Position numbers and translations under genes: made by a program. From positions 186,001 to 250,000 of the forward strand of contig JAYPQK010000001.1 in NCBI GenBank assembly GCA_038131955.1: 64,000 nucleotides of DNA. The letters are read 5' to 3'. Below, piece by piece: positions 35,746 to 44,344 of the stretch (position 1 is the first letter of the stretch; the number at the start of each line of letters is the position of its first letter). This DNA is from SHAN690 sp038131955. Its GTDB lineage: Bacteria; Bacteroidota; Bacteroidia; Flavobacteriales_G; Salibacteraceae. Under the pieces are notes generated by a model. That model made no database searches. It was not told the origin of the DNA and saw only the letters and a program-made list of their open reading frames with translations.

Positions 35746-35880
35746 CTTTGGGCGTGCTCTCGCCTGCGGCGAGATCGGGCTATCCGCGCTACACGGTAGC
35801 TTGCTCCTATCCCTGCCCGAATGGTACAGGCGGGCGCTCGGGGTGACACCCTCACATACGTTCGGGCAAGCAGCCAACAC
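35746..35880. repeat. GC-rich structured intergenic element
   Basis: A GC-rich stretch between the yqaA-like gene and mfd containing a perfect hairpin (TCTCGCC, loop tgc, GGCGAGA) and a second pairing (GCCCG with CGGGC), plus phrases such as GGGCTATCCGCGC and TCCTATCCCTGCCCG. No protein is encoded. From memory, elements with the order GGGCGTG...GGGCTATCCGC...ATCCCT occur scattered between genes in many Bacteroidota, so this is probably one copy of an interspersed repeat or an RNA element of unknown role. Confidence 0.45.
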
Positions 35881-35958
35881 TGCTTCACCACACACTAAAC
35901 CGTCCACTGTTCACTCCCAAACTGTTCACCGATCACCACTTGACTATTTCCCCACCCT

Positions 35959-38900
35959 CTACTTCACCTGAAGTACTTCCTCAAGGCTGTCTATCGCCTT
36001 CTCCAAGGTCGTGATGTTGGTGAATACCAAACTGAGTCTCTCATTGCGTTCGCGGATCTGAATGCGGTTTGCATTCTCTTGTACGAAGCGAATGACCTTT
36101 TCGAACTTGGGGGACTGGAAATAGGTCGAGGTTTGATCCGGCAGGAAGTAGCCGATCAGCTTTTTGCTCTTGTACACCACCTTCTCGAATCCGATGTCTT
36201 TTCCGGCCCAGATCAGACGTTTTGATTTCAACAGTCGCTCTACCGATGGCGTGATCGGTCCGAAACGATCTTCTAAGCCTTCGGTGAATTCTTCCAACTC
36301 TGCCTCGTTGTTCACATCGGCCAGCTTGCGGTAGATGGCCATCCGCTCGGTGATGTTGTTGATATAATCGTCCGGAATGAGCACTTCGAGGTCGGTCTCG
36401 AGTTGACAGTCCTTGACGTACTCGCGGTCTTTGTCTTCCTTGAACAACTCCTTGAACTCGGTTTCCTTCAATTCCTCCATCGCCTCTTCCAGGATCTTCT
36501 GATAGGTCTCATACCCGATGTCGGTAATGAAGCCACTTTGCTCGCCACCCAACAAATTTCCTGCACCACGGATGTCGAGGTCGCGCATCGCAATGTTGAA
36601 ACCACTGCCCAATTCACTGAACTGCTCGATCGCGGTCAAGCGTTTGCGGGCTTCTTGGGTCAAGGAACTCAATGGTGGACACAACAGGTAACAAAAAGCC
36701 TTTCGGTTGCTTCGTCCTACCCGGCCGCGCATCTGGTGCAGGTCGCTGAGTCCGAAGTTTTGCGCCTGGTTGATGATGATGGTATTGGCGTTCGGAATGT
36801 CCAGTCCACTTTCGATGATCGAGGTGGAAACCAACACATCAAAGTCGCCCTCAATGAAGCGCAGCATGATGTCCTCCAATTGATGACCTTCCAATTGTCC
36901 GTGAGCAAACTCTACGGTCGCTTCGGGAACGATCTTCTTGATCATAGCACAGACCTCACCGATGTTCTGGATACGGTTGTGGATGAAGAAAACCTGCCCG
37001 TTCCGTGTCAACTCAGCATAGACGGCATCCTTGATCACCGCTTCATTAAACGTGTGCAACTCAGTCTGAACCGGATAGCGGTTGGGCGGCGGGGTGTTGA
37101 TGATGCTCAGGTCGCGTGCCCCCATCAGTGAGAACTGTAAAGTCCTTGGGATTGGAGTAGCCGTCAGCGTGAGGGTATCCACATTGACCTTCATCGTTTT
37201 GAGCTTGTCTTTCACAGATACACCGAACTTCTGCTCCTCGTCGATGATCATCAATCCGAGATCCTTGAACTTCACATCCTTGCTGACCAAGCGGTGTGTA
37301 CCAATGAGGATGTCGATCTTGCCTTCGGCGAGTTTTTGGAGCGTTTCTTTTTGCTGCTTCGCCGAGCGGAATCGGTTGATATAGTCTACCGTAACCGGAA
37401 ACTCTTTCAAGCGTTCCCGGAAGGTCTTGGCGTGCTGCATCGTGAGGATGGTAGTAGGTGCCAAAACCGCGACTTGCTTTCCATCGGTGGCCGCTTTGAA
37501 GGCCGCTCGAATCGCTACTTCCGTCTTGCCGAAACCCACATCACCACAAACCAATCGATCCATCGGATAAGGCTTTTCCATGTCGGCCTTCACCGCTGCG
37601 GTAGCCTTCTCCTGATCGGGGGTGTCCTCGTAGATGAAGGAACTCTCAAGTTCTGTCTGCAGATAGGTATCCGGATGATAAGCAAAGCCCTTTTTCATCT
37701 TTCGCTCCGCGTAGAGCTTGATCAAGTCATAAGCGATCTCCTTGACCTTCTTCTTGGTCTTATTCTTCAGGCTCTGCCAGGCATTCGAACCCAACTTGCT
37801 GATCTTCGGTGGCGTACCTTCCTTTCCTACATACTTTGAGATGCGGTGCAAAGAGTGAATGCTCACATAGAGTACATCCCCGCCCTTGTAGATCAGTCGG
37901 ATCGCCTCCTGCATCTTGCCATTGACATCGATCTTTTGGATGCCCGAATACTCGCCCACACCATGGTCGATGTGCACCACGAAATCGCCCGGCTTCAGGT
38001 CGGTCAGTTCTTTCAAGGAGATCTGACGTTCCGAATCAGCAAAACCTTCCTTGAGTTTGAATCGATGGTAGCGCTCAAACAGCTGATGGTCGGTATAGCA
38101 AACCAGTTTCAACTCGTGATCGATGAAGCCTTCGTGGATCGCCGTATTTACCCCCTCGAAATCGAAGGGCTTTTCGGTGGTCTCACGGCTGGTAAGGATG
38201 TCGTCGAAGATCTGATGCAGTCGCGTGATCTGCTTCGGATTCGACGCGAAGATGTAGTTGTAAAATCCGTTCTTGGTGTGGTTGGTCAGGTCGTTGATCA
38301 ACAGGTCGAAGTTCTTGTTGAACGACCCCTGCGGCGTCTGGTTGAAGGTGACCTCCACGTCGGCTTTGAACACGCTCGATCTGTCGAATTCCACTTGGGT
38401 GAATGCGGTCAACTTTTCTAGGTACATGTCCTCCGACAGGTACAGCTCGGTTGGCGACAATCGCTTCGTGCTTCCCTTGAGATCTCCGTACTTCTCCTCA
38501 GCCTCTTCGAAGCGTTTCCGCACGTGCTCTTGGATCAATTCAAAGTTCTTCAACCACACCACGGTCGACTCCGGCAGGTATTCCAGGAACGACTGACGTA
38601 ACTCCTTCATCGCCTGCTTTTGCACGTCAGGGATGATGGTTATGTGACCGTGATCTTTGACGCTCAACTGGGTCACCGGATCGAAGGTGCGAAGGCTATC
38701 GACCTCCTCTCCAAACAGCTCGATGCGGAAGGGGCGATCGTTGGAATAGCTCCAAATATCCACGATACCTCCACGGATGGCGAACTGTCCCGGCTCGTAG
38801 ACAAAGTCGACCCGGTCAAATTCCAGTTCTTGCATCATTTCATTGACGAAATCCTGGGAGAGGTTGTCGCCGGTTTGAATGGCGAGGGTATTCTTGACCA

Positions 38901-39342
38901 AGTTCTGCTTCCTGACCACTTTCTCGGACAACGCATCCGCATAGGTCACGATCACGAAGTGGCGCTTGCGCGTGTTGATCGCATTGAGTACCTCGGCGCG
39001 CATGAGTCCGTTCTCACCTTCGCTCTTCTTCCCACGGTAGTATTCGTAGTCTTCGTGGAGTTCGTAGGGAATCTTGTCCGAATGCGGAAAATAGAAGACC
39101 CGATTCGGGGTGATCAGGTTCTGAAGGTCGTTGTAGAAGTAAGCTGCCTCTTCCTTGTCATTGAAGACAAGCAGGTGGTGATTCTCATGTTTCTTGAACG
39201 CTGCCGCAGCAACAAAGCTCAGCGACGATCCGGCCACTCCTTTCAATCGGTGGCGTACGGGCACAGCAAGGTCAGGTCCAAAGTCGAATTCCTCGATCTG
39301 CGGACTTTTCTCAAAGCGTTTTTTAATGTCCTCTATGCCCAC
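35959..39342 (-). CDS. mfd: Transcription-repair coupling factor
   Basis: A 1127-residue ATP-dependent translocase that removes RNA polymerase stalled at DNA damage and recruits UvrA. The order is the UvrB-like N-terminal part, the RNA-polymerase-interaction domain (LKPGDFVVHIDHGVGEYSG), the helicase motifs (GDVGFGKTEVAIRAAFKA, TATPIPRTLQFSL, QMRGRVGRSNRKAF), the DEEQ box in IIDEEQKFGV and the C-terminal TRCF domain. The length is normal for the family. The start at 39342 was taken from MGIEDIKKRF. Confidence 0.95.
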   Translation of the reverse strand: MGIEDIKKRFEKSPQIEEFDFGPDLAVPVRHRLKGVAGSSLSFVAAAAFKKHENHHLLVFNDKEEAAYFYNDLQNLITPNRVFYFPHSDKIPYELHEDYEYYRGKKSEGENGLMRAEVLNAINTRKRHFVIVTYADALSEKVVRKQNLVKNTLAIQTGDNLSQDFVNEMMQELEFDRVDFVYEPGQFAIRGGIVDIWSYSNDRPFRIELFGEEVDSLRTFDPVTQLSVKDHGHITIIPDVQKQAMKELRQSFLEYLPESTVVWLKNFELIQEHVRKRFEEAEEKYGDLKGSTKRLSPTELYLSEDMYLEKLTAFTQVEFDRSSVFKADVEVTFNQTPQGSFNKNFDLLINDLTNHTKNGFYNYIFASNPKQITRLHQIFDDILTSRETTEKPFDFEGVNTAIHEGFIDHELKLVCYTDHQLFERYHRFKLKEGFADSERQISLKELTDLKPGDFVVHIDHGVGEYSGIQKIDVNGKMQEAIRLIYKGGDVLYVSIHSLHRISKYVGKEGTPPKISKLGSNAWQSLKNKTKKKVKEIAYDLIKLYAERKMKKGFAYHPDTYLQTELESSFIYEDTPDQEKATAAVKADMEKPYPMDRLVCGDVGFGKTEVAIRAAFKAATDGKQVAVLAPTTILTMQHAKTFRERLKEFPVTVDYINRFRSAKQQKETLQKLAEGKIDILIGTHRLVSKDVKFKDLGLMIIDEEQKFGVSVKDKLKTMKVNVDTLTLTATPIPRTLQFSLMGARDLSIINTPPPNRYPVQTELHTFNEAVIKDAVYAELTRNGQVFFIHNRIQNIGEVCAMIKKIVPEATVEFAHGQLEGHQLEDIMLRFIEGDFDVLVSTSIIESGLDIPNANTIIINQAQNFGLSDLHQMRGRVGRSNRKAFCYLLCPPLSSLTQEARKRLTAIEQFSELGSGFNIAMRDLDIRGAGNLLGGEQSGFITDIGYETYQKILEEAMEELKETEFKELFKEDKDREYVKDCQLETDLEVLIPDDYINNITERMAIYRKLADVNNEAELEEFTEGLEDRFGPITPSVERLLKSKRLIWAGKDIGFEKVVYKSKKLIGYFLPDQTSTYFQSPKFEKVIRFVQENANRIQIRERNERLSLVFTNITTLEKAIDSLEEVLQVK

Positions 39343-39420
39343 GGCTAGATTGGAACCACGAAGGTGGGAGTTTGTTCCGAAACTGGAGAGTGGAGATTAG
39401 AGATTGGTCGATTCGGGAGT

Positions 39421-39443
39421 CGGGAATGGGGAATGGGGAATGG
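39421..39443. repeat. Short tandem repeat GGGAATG
   Basis: About three copies of the heptamer GGGAATG in tandem (39422-39443), preceded by related purine-rich words (GGAGATTAGAGATTGG). It lies in the spacer upstream of mfd. This kind of degenerate purine-rich repeat is frequent between Bacteroidota genes and has no coding content. Confidence 0.5.
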
Positions 39444-39503
39444 GTAGAGATGGAGAAGCACTGACGCGTCCTCAAGCAAAGGATAAAAGTTTAACTTCAC
39501 CTC

Positions 39504-39656
39504 ATGGCTGAAAAGGCAATACCTCAATATATCACCCCAGAAGTAGCGAAAGAGCGCTTTCGAAAGTTGATGCGATTGATCAAGATTGACCAAATGCTTC
39601 GTAGTGCTAAGATTACGCATAAAAACTCCGACAAGAATGGACCTGCTGGACGATGA
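39504..39656 (+). CDS. Small basic protein upstream of a nucleotidyltransferase gene
   Basis: A 50-residue reading frame (MAEKAIPQYITPEVAKERFR, then KLMRLIKIDQMLRSAKITHK), basic and probably helical. It overlaps the following nucleotidyltransferase gene by 20 bases in a different frame, which suggests translational coupling. The pairing of a small basic protein with a free nucleotidyltransferase resembles toxin-antitoxin arrangements. I recognise no family. Confidence 0.5.
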   Translation: MAEKAIPQYITPEVAKERFRKLMRLIKIDQMLRSAKITHKNSDKNGPAGR

Positions 39657-40107
39657 GCTTGTCCAATTCTGGAAAGCCTTGCAAGACAATGAAGTACGCT
39701 ACATCATGGTTGGTGGATTTGCGACCAACCTGCATGGATTCTCTAGGACCACGGCGGATCTCGACCTTTGGATACAAGACCTTCCCGAAAATCGTCAGCG
39801 TCTCATTCTTGCCTTAAGACAAATCGGACTACCTGAAATGAGAGAGCTGATCTCTACGCAGCTTATCCCCGGATGGACAAGTTTTCATCTACCCTCAGGA
39901 TTCGAACTCGATCTGATGACCCATTTAAGTGGCTTTGAGTCAGGAGACTTTGACGACTGCTATGAGCTAGCTTCCACTGCAGAAATCGACGGAGTAAGTA
40001 TTCGATTTTTACACCTCAACCATCTCATCCGATCCAAAGAAGCCTCAGGCCGGCCTAAAGACCAAATCGATCTTTTAGAGTTGAAACGTTTAAGAGACTC
40101 TCTCTAG
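39637..40107 (+). CDS. Nucleotidyltransferase-fold protein (DUF6036/AbiEii-like)
   Basis: A 156-residue protein starting at MDLLDDELVQFWKALQDNEV; the frame extends upstream to 39586 but that start would overlap the small gene more. It has a minimal nucleotidyltransferase fold: YIMVGGFATNLHG, then TTADLDLWIQD (the two metal-binding Asp), and a later FELDLMTHLSGF strand with a third Asp. A C-terminal KDQIDLLELKRL helix follows. Such stand-alone proteins occur in nucleotidyltransferase toxin-antitoxin systems and as orphan genes in Bacteroidota. The substrate is unknown. Confidence 0.65.
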   Translation: MDLLDDELVQFWKALQDNEVRYIMVGGFATNLHGFSRTTADLDLWIQDLPENRQRLILALRQIGLPEMRELISTQLIPGWTSFHLPSGFELDLMTHLSGFESGDFDDCYELASTAEIDGVSIRFLHLNHLIRSKEASGRPKDQIDLLELKRLRDSL

Positions 40108-40118
40108 CCCCAAGCGCC

Positions 40119-40367
40119 TCACTCCAACCTCTTATCACATTCACACTCCCAGCATTCCTCCATCGTATCGTTGGGAACATTCCCATCACAGCCACCCCAA
40201 GTGAATTCCTTGCACTTGCCACTGTCTTTGTCGAAGTAATACTTCGTGATCAGAGCCTCACACGGACCCGCTTCGGGTTTCTCAGAACACTGAGCAGGTC
40301 GGGTACAGTCTTTCTTACAAGCGACGACAATCAGTAGCGTTGTAATGAGGAGGAACAAATAGCGCAT
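40119..40367 (-). CDS. Lipoprotein with a Kunitz/BPTI-type inhibitor domain
   Basis: An 82-residue lipoprotein (signal MRYLFLLITTLLIVVAC, lipobox VVAC) whose mature part is a Kunitz domain. The cysteine spacing C-x8-C-x15-C-x7-C matches BPTI Cys5, 14, 30 and 38, with EAGPCEALITKYYFD (GPC and the YYF core) and FTWGGCDGN. The last two cysteines are in a shortened, rearranged segment (EECWECECDK), so the third disulfide is uncertain. The P1 position corresponds to Glu after GPC, where trypsin inhibitors carry Lys or Arg. It probably inhibits a serine protease on the cell surface, or has kept the fold for another use. Confidence 0.8.
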   Translation of the reverse strand: MRYLFLLITTLLIVVACKKDCTRPAQCSEKPEAGPCEALITKYYFDKDSGKCKEFTWGGCDGNVPNDTMEECWECECDKRLE

Positions 40368-40447
40368 GGTTGGTGAATTTGTTCTTTAGACGAAGATTGG
40401 TACGTTTTAGTGTGGCCGTACGCAAGTTAGAGTGACCGAGCCACAAC

Positions 40448-40474
40448 CCCTTCCCCTCTTGAGAGGGGAAAGGG
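40448..40474. repeat. Inverted repeat in intergenic DNA
   Basis: CCCTTCCCCTCT and its near-complement AGAGGGGAAAGGG surround a two-base loop, 18 bases from the 3' end of the GH3 gene. It lacks a T tract, so it is a weak terminator candidate. Hairpins with this sequence are, from memory, common intergenic repeats in Bacteroidota. Confidence 0.4.
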
Positions 40475-40491
40475 AGGATTCCGAGTTGAAC

Positions 40492-42711
40492 TTATTGAAT
40501 TATAAACCCCGCCTCAAGGCCCCCAACCATCACCGTAAACCAACCCGGCTCTACGATCCACTTGCCGTCCATTCCAACGAAAGCCAGATCCTCGACTGGA
40601 ATCGAAAAAGAAACTCGCCTTTCCTCGCCGAGAGCCAGTTCGATCTTCTGGAAGTCCCTCAATCGCTTCACTGGTGGTGTGATGCTGGCGATCTCATCCC
40701 GGATGTACACCTGAACTACTTCCTTGCCTGATCGGTCTCCTGTGTTCTTCACCACCACGGACAGCTCAATCGTCTCTTCCAGCCCGTAGGATTCCTTCTC
40801 CAATTGAAGATCAGAATATTCAAACTCGGTGTAGCTCAGGCCAAGACCAAACTCCCACTGAGGTCGGAATCCGGTCGGTCCCCAATCCGGTCCGATGGTC
40901 TCGGCGTGCTTGTGATCATAGGTAGTGAGGTCATTCACGGCAGACGGATAGGTGAATGGAAGCTTTCCGGAAAAATTCTCCTTTCCGTACAACAGGTCCG
41001 ATAAAGCCCTGCCTCCTTCTGATCCCGGACGGTAGGCCATGATCACCGCCGCGGAGCGTGCTGCGATCTGCGAGACCACCCTCGGACGGTCTTCGAGCAA
41101 GACCAATACCACTGGTTTTCCGGATGAGAGCACGCGTTCAGCCAATTGCAGCTGTAGCTCATCCAATTCCAGATCCCGAATATCCCCCGGCTTCTCCGTC
41201 GCCGGAGTCTCACCCAAACAAAGTACAATGGCCGATGCGGTCTTGGCTAGGTGTTCCACCGGCTTCAAATCATGGACTACGCCCAACTCGCCCATTTCCA
41301 AAAAGCGCAGATCAGGATCGTGTTCTCTCATCGACTGCACCAAGGTCAAGTGACCCTCCTGCTCGATCAGACTATCCGTACCCTGCCACGTGCGCGACCA
41401 TGCCCCATTCAAAGACGACATGCTATTCGCTGCCGGGCCGATGACCAAGATCGGTTCATCCCGATCCAGCGGTAAAGCATCGCCCTCGTTCTTAAGCAAG
41501 GTGATCGACTCAAGCGCCGATTGAAACGCCGCCATCTTGTTCCCCTCCCGATGATAAAGGTGAGCGTCGCTGGTCGACTTTCGGAACAAGCCCATGTCCC
41601 ACTTGAGCTGCAAGATGCGACGTACCGAGGCCTCGATCCGTTCCTCGGAAACCACACCCGATTCGACCAAGGCCAATACATCCTCTACGAAGGAATAATC
41701 GTTCGGCACCATGGCCATATCGAGTCCGGCTTCCACCGCCAAATAAGCTGCTTCTCGGTTGTCCTCTGCAATGCGATGCCAATCCGCCAAATGAGCCACA
41801 TCGGCCCAGTCGGAGAGCACAACGCCTTCAAATCCGAGTTCATCGCGGAGGACATCATTCAACCAATACTTGTTTGCTAGCACGGGTCGCCCGTCGATCT
41901 CGTTGGAGCCGACCATCACGGTTTTCAATCCTGCATCAATGGCCTTCTTGAACGCGGGTAAGTGTACTTCCCTCAAGGTTCGTTCTCCGATGTGAACGGG
42001 CGTGCGATCCTTCCCAGAGAACGGGAACCCATACCCAACGTAGTGCTTGGCACACGCCGCTACAGGGGAGTCCGACTCTTGATACCCGCGGACCAGTGCC
42101 TTGCTCAATCTTCCTGCCAGATAGGTGTCTTCTCCAAAGGTCTCGAAGAACTGCACCCACAACGGTTGTCGCGCTACATCAAGGATCGGCGAGAACACCC
42201 AATGTACTCCTGCCGCTCGACTTTCCTCAGCGGTGGCCTCACCGAATCGCGAGATCAAGCTGTCGTTCCACGTGGCCGCCATCCCCAACTGATGAGGAAA
42301 GAGGGTCGAGCCACTCACATAGTTCGCTCCATGGACGGCATCGAAGGCATAGATGACCGGGATCTTTCCTCCCTGCTCAGGCGATGCATAATACTTGATC
42401 GTCTGGGTGATCGTTCGCCACTCCTCGAGGGTGAGTGCACCACCGGCGGTGTTCATGATCGATCCTACACCCTTCTCTTGGATCGCTTCGATCAAGGCTT
42501 GTGTATCGAGTCGGATCGAACGGATCAACTCTCCTTCCTCACGGACCACAAACATCTCCACATTGAGCTGGACCATCTGACCCACCTTCTCCTCTAAGGT
42601 CATGGACTGCAAGATCGAATCCACCAAATCGCCCCCGAGGCCCCGTTGCTCTTGAGTTGCAGAGCACGATACCAAGAAAAGACTACCGAGAAAAAAGATC
42701 AGAACTCGCAT
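40492..42711 (-). CDS. GH3 beta-glucosidase lipoprotein (laminarin locus)
   Basis: A 739-residue GH3 enzyme with a lipoprotein signal (lipobox LVSC) that removes glucose from the ends of beta-glucan oligosaccharides. The N-terminal barrel has AFDAVHGANYVSGSTLFPHQ, the AKHYVGYG substrate motif and the nucleophile D301 in VVLSDWADV. The alpha/beta sandwich and the C-terminal fibronectin-like domain (GKEVVQVYIRDEIASI) follow. It is the last gene of the leftward laminarin operon. It is probably periplasmic, acting on laminari-oligosaccharides imported by SusCD. Confidence 0.93.
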   Translation of the reverse strand: MRVLIFFLGSLFLVSCSATQEQRGLGGDLVDSILQSMTLEEKVGQMVQLNVEMFVVREEGELIRSIRLDTQALIEAIQEKGVGSIMNTAGGALTLEEWRTITQTIKYYASPEQGGKIPVIYAFDAVHGANYVSGSTLFPHQLGMAATWNDSLISRFGEATAEESRAAGVHWVFSPILDVARQPLWVQFFETFGEDTYLAGRLSKALVRGYQESDSPVAACAKHYVGYGFPFSGKDRTPVHIGERTLREVHLPAFKKAIDAGLKTVMVGSNEIDGRPVLANKYWLNDVLRDELGFEGVVLSDWADVAHLADWHRIAEDNREAAYLAVEAGLDMAMVPNDYSFVEDVLALVESGVVSEERIEASVRRILQLKWDMGLFRKSTSDAHLYHREGNKMAAFQSALESITLLKNEGDALPLDRDEPILVIGPAANSMSSLNGAWSRTWQGTDSLIEQEGHLTLVQSMREHDPDLRFLEMGELGVVHDLKPVEHLAKTASAIVLCLGETPATEKPGDIRDLELDELQLQLAERVLSSGKPVVLVLLEDRPRVVSQIAARSAAVIMAYRPGSEGGRALSDLLYGKENFSGKLPFTYPSAVNDLTTYDHKHAETIGPDWGPTGFRPQWEFGLGLSYTEFEYSDLQLEKESYGLEETIELSVVVKNTGDRSGKEVVQVYIRDEIASITPPVKRLRDFQKIELALGEERRVSFSIPVEDLAFVGMDGKWIVEPGWFTVMVGGLEAGFIIQ

Positions 42712-42712
42712 A

Positions 42713-44344
42713 TCAACTGAAGGTAAACCACAGAATCAAGATCAATACGATCAGGCCAGCGGTCAGGTAAACATTCTCCTTCTTGAAGGGGACATGGTTG
42801 GGCGTGTAGGTCACTTGATCGAGGTGCGGATTATCGTCGGGTGTGGTAGTTAAGCTAACAACGAGTAAAACCAAACTACAGAGCACAAAGAGCAGAAGTG
42901 CAAAGTGTAAGAAGTTGATGTCAGCGACCCACAGTGGAAAACCGGATAGGGCATCCTTATTCAACTCCAAGACTAAGCGCGCTACGCCCAAGACTGCTCC
43001 GGTCAACAGGGAGGCCATAGCGCCTTTGCTATTGAGTCGCTTCATGAACAGTCCGAGCAAGAAAACCACGGCAATGGGCGGAGCGATATAGGCTTGAATA
43101 CTTTGCAATTTTTGGAAAAGCCCCCCCTCGATGATGTTCAGCATTGGGATCCACGCCAGACCAAGCGCCACCAAAATAACGGTGGCCAATTGCCCCACCA
43201 CCACCAATCGTCGTTCGCTGGTTTGCGGGCGCCACTTCTTGTAAATATCGATCGTAAAGAGGGTCGAACAAGAATTGAATACCGAACTCAAGGAGCTCAT
43301 TAACGCAGCTAACAATCCTGCTACCACCAAGCCTCGTAGTCCGGTTGGCAGAAGCTGCATCACCATGACCGGAAGAGCGGCATCGTATTGAACACCAGTC
43401 TCGGTCTCAGGGAACTGGATCACCGCATCCGGACCGACCGAAAGCGCATAAGCGATCACTCCCGGCAAGACGAAGATGAACATAGGAAGCAGCTTCAAGT
43501 ACCCGGCGAAGATGGTTCCCTTGCGGGCGTGATCCAGGTTTTTGGCTGCCAGGGTGCGCTGCACAATGAACTGATCCGTACACCAGTACCACACCCCGAG
43601 GATCGGAGCGCCGAAGAGGATCCCGGTCCAAGGAAAATTCTCATCCGAAAACGGACGCCAGAGCGAAAGGTGTTCAGCGCTCGTCTTGATCTTGATCGCT
43701 TCAAAGCCACCCACCTCGACCAAGCCATACACCGTTACACTAATGGCCCCTCCGATCAGGATGAACATCTGTATCAGATCCGTGTAGACCACCGCTTTCA
43801 ATCCTCCGAGCACGGTGTACAATCCCGTGATCACCACAATGAGAATCGCGCCCGTCCAAAAGTCAATTCCGAGGAGCGCCGTAAATACGATCCCCCCAGC
43901 GGCGATTGTCACAGAGATCTTGGTGAGCACGTACGCCACGATCGATACCCAGCTCAAGTAATTTCTGGCGGTGGAACTGTATCTCTTCTCAAGAAATTCA
44001 GGCATCGTGAAGACGCCGCTTTTGAGATAGAAGGGCACGAAGACCCATCCTAGTAAGAGTAGGATAAGTGAGGCCAGGATCTCAAATTGAGAAGCCACGA
44101 AATCGCCCGACGCTCCTTGACCGGCCAGTCCGACCAAGTGCTCACTTCCGATATTGGAAGCAAACAGAGACGCTCCGATCACGAACCAACTTAGGTCACG
44201 ACCACCGAGGAAGTATTCCTCTGAGCTTTCGAATGAAGCCTGGTTTCGTTTACGTCCTTTTCGAACCGCCCAAAATGCAATGAAGAGGATCAACAGAAAG
44301 TACCCCGCGATCACCGCGATGTCTATCGTTCCCAGTTCGTTCAT
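42713..44344 (-). CDS. Sodium/sugar symporter (SSS family, SGLT-like)
   Basis: A 543-residue inner-membrane transporter of the sodium:solute symporter family. Motifs include EEYFLGGRDLSWFVIGASLFASNIGSEHLVGLAG in TM2-3 (seen in shorter pieces), VITGLYTVLGGLKAVVYTDLIQ, and LPTGLRGLVVAGLLAALMSSLSSVFNS, which carries the sodium-site serines. It resembles bacterial SGLT/vSGLT proteins that import glucose or galactose. Position between the GH-A glycosidase and GH3 genes suggests uptake of the glucose released by GH3. Its start overlaps the upstream stop by one base. Confidence 0.9.
   Translation of the reverse strand: MNELGTIDIAVIAGYFLLILFIAFWAVRKGRKRNQASFESSEEYFLGGRDLSWFVIGASLFASNIGSEHLVGLAGQGASGDFVASQFEILASLILLLLGWVFVPFYLKSGVFTMPEFLEKRYSSTARNYLSWVSIVAYVLTKISVTIAAGGIVFTALLGIDFWTGAILIVVITGLYTVLGGLKAVVYTDLIQMFILIGGAISVTVYGLVEVGGFEAIKIKTSAEHLSLWRPFSDENFPWTGILFGAPILGVWYWCTDQFIVQRTLAAKNLDHARKGTIFAGYLKLLPMFIFVLPGVIAYALSVGPDAVIQFPETETGVQYDAALPVMVMQLLPTGLRGLVVAGLLAALMSSLSSVFNSCSTLFTIDIYKKWRPQTSERRLVVVGQLATVILVALGLAWIPMLNIIEGGLFQKLQSIQAYIAPPIAVVFLLGLFMKRLNSKGAMASLLTGAVLGVARLVLELNKDALSGFPLWVADINFLHFALLLFVLCSLVLLVVSLTTTPDDNPHLDQVTYTPNHVPFKKENVYLTAGLIVLILILWFTFS

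Noticed and set aside
38620..39348. Open frame of 242 residues on the plus strand
   Set aside because: It is antisense to mfd, which is complete with all helicase motifs.
39343..39503. Purine-rich spacer upstream of mfd considered as an RNA gene
   Set aside because: Only short tandem words are present, with no stable paired structure that I could draw and no promoter-terminator pair.
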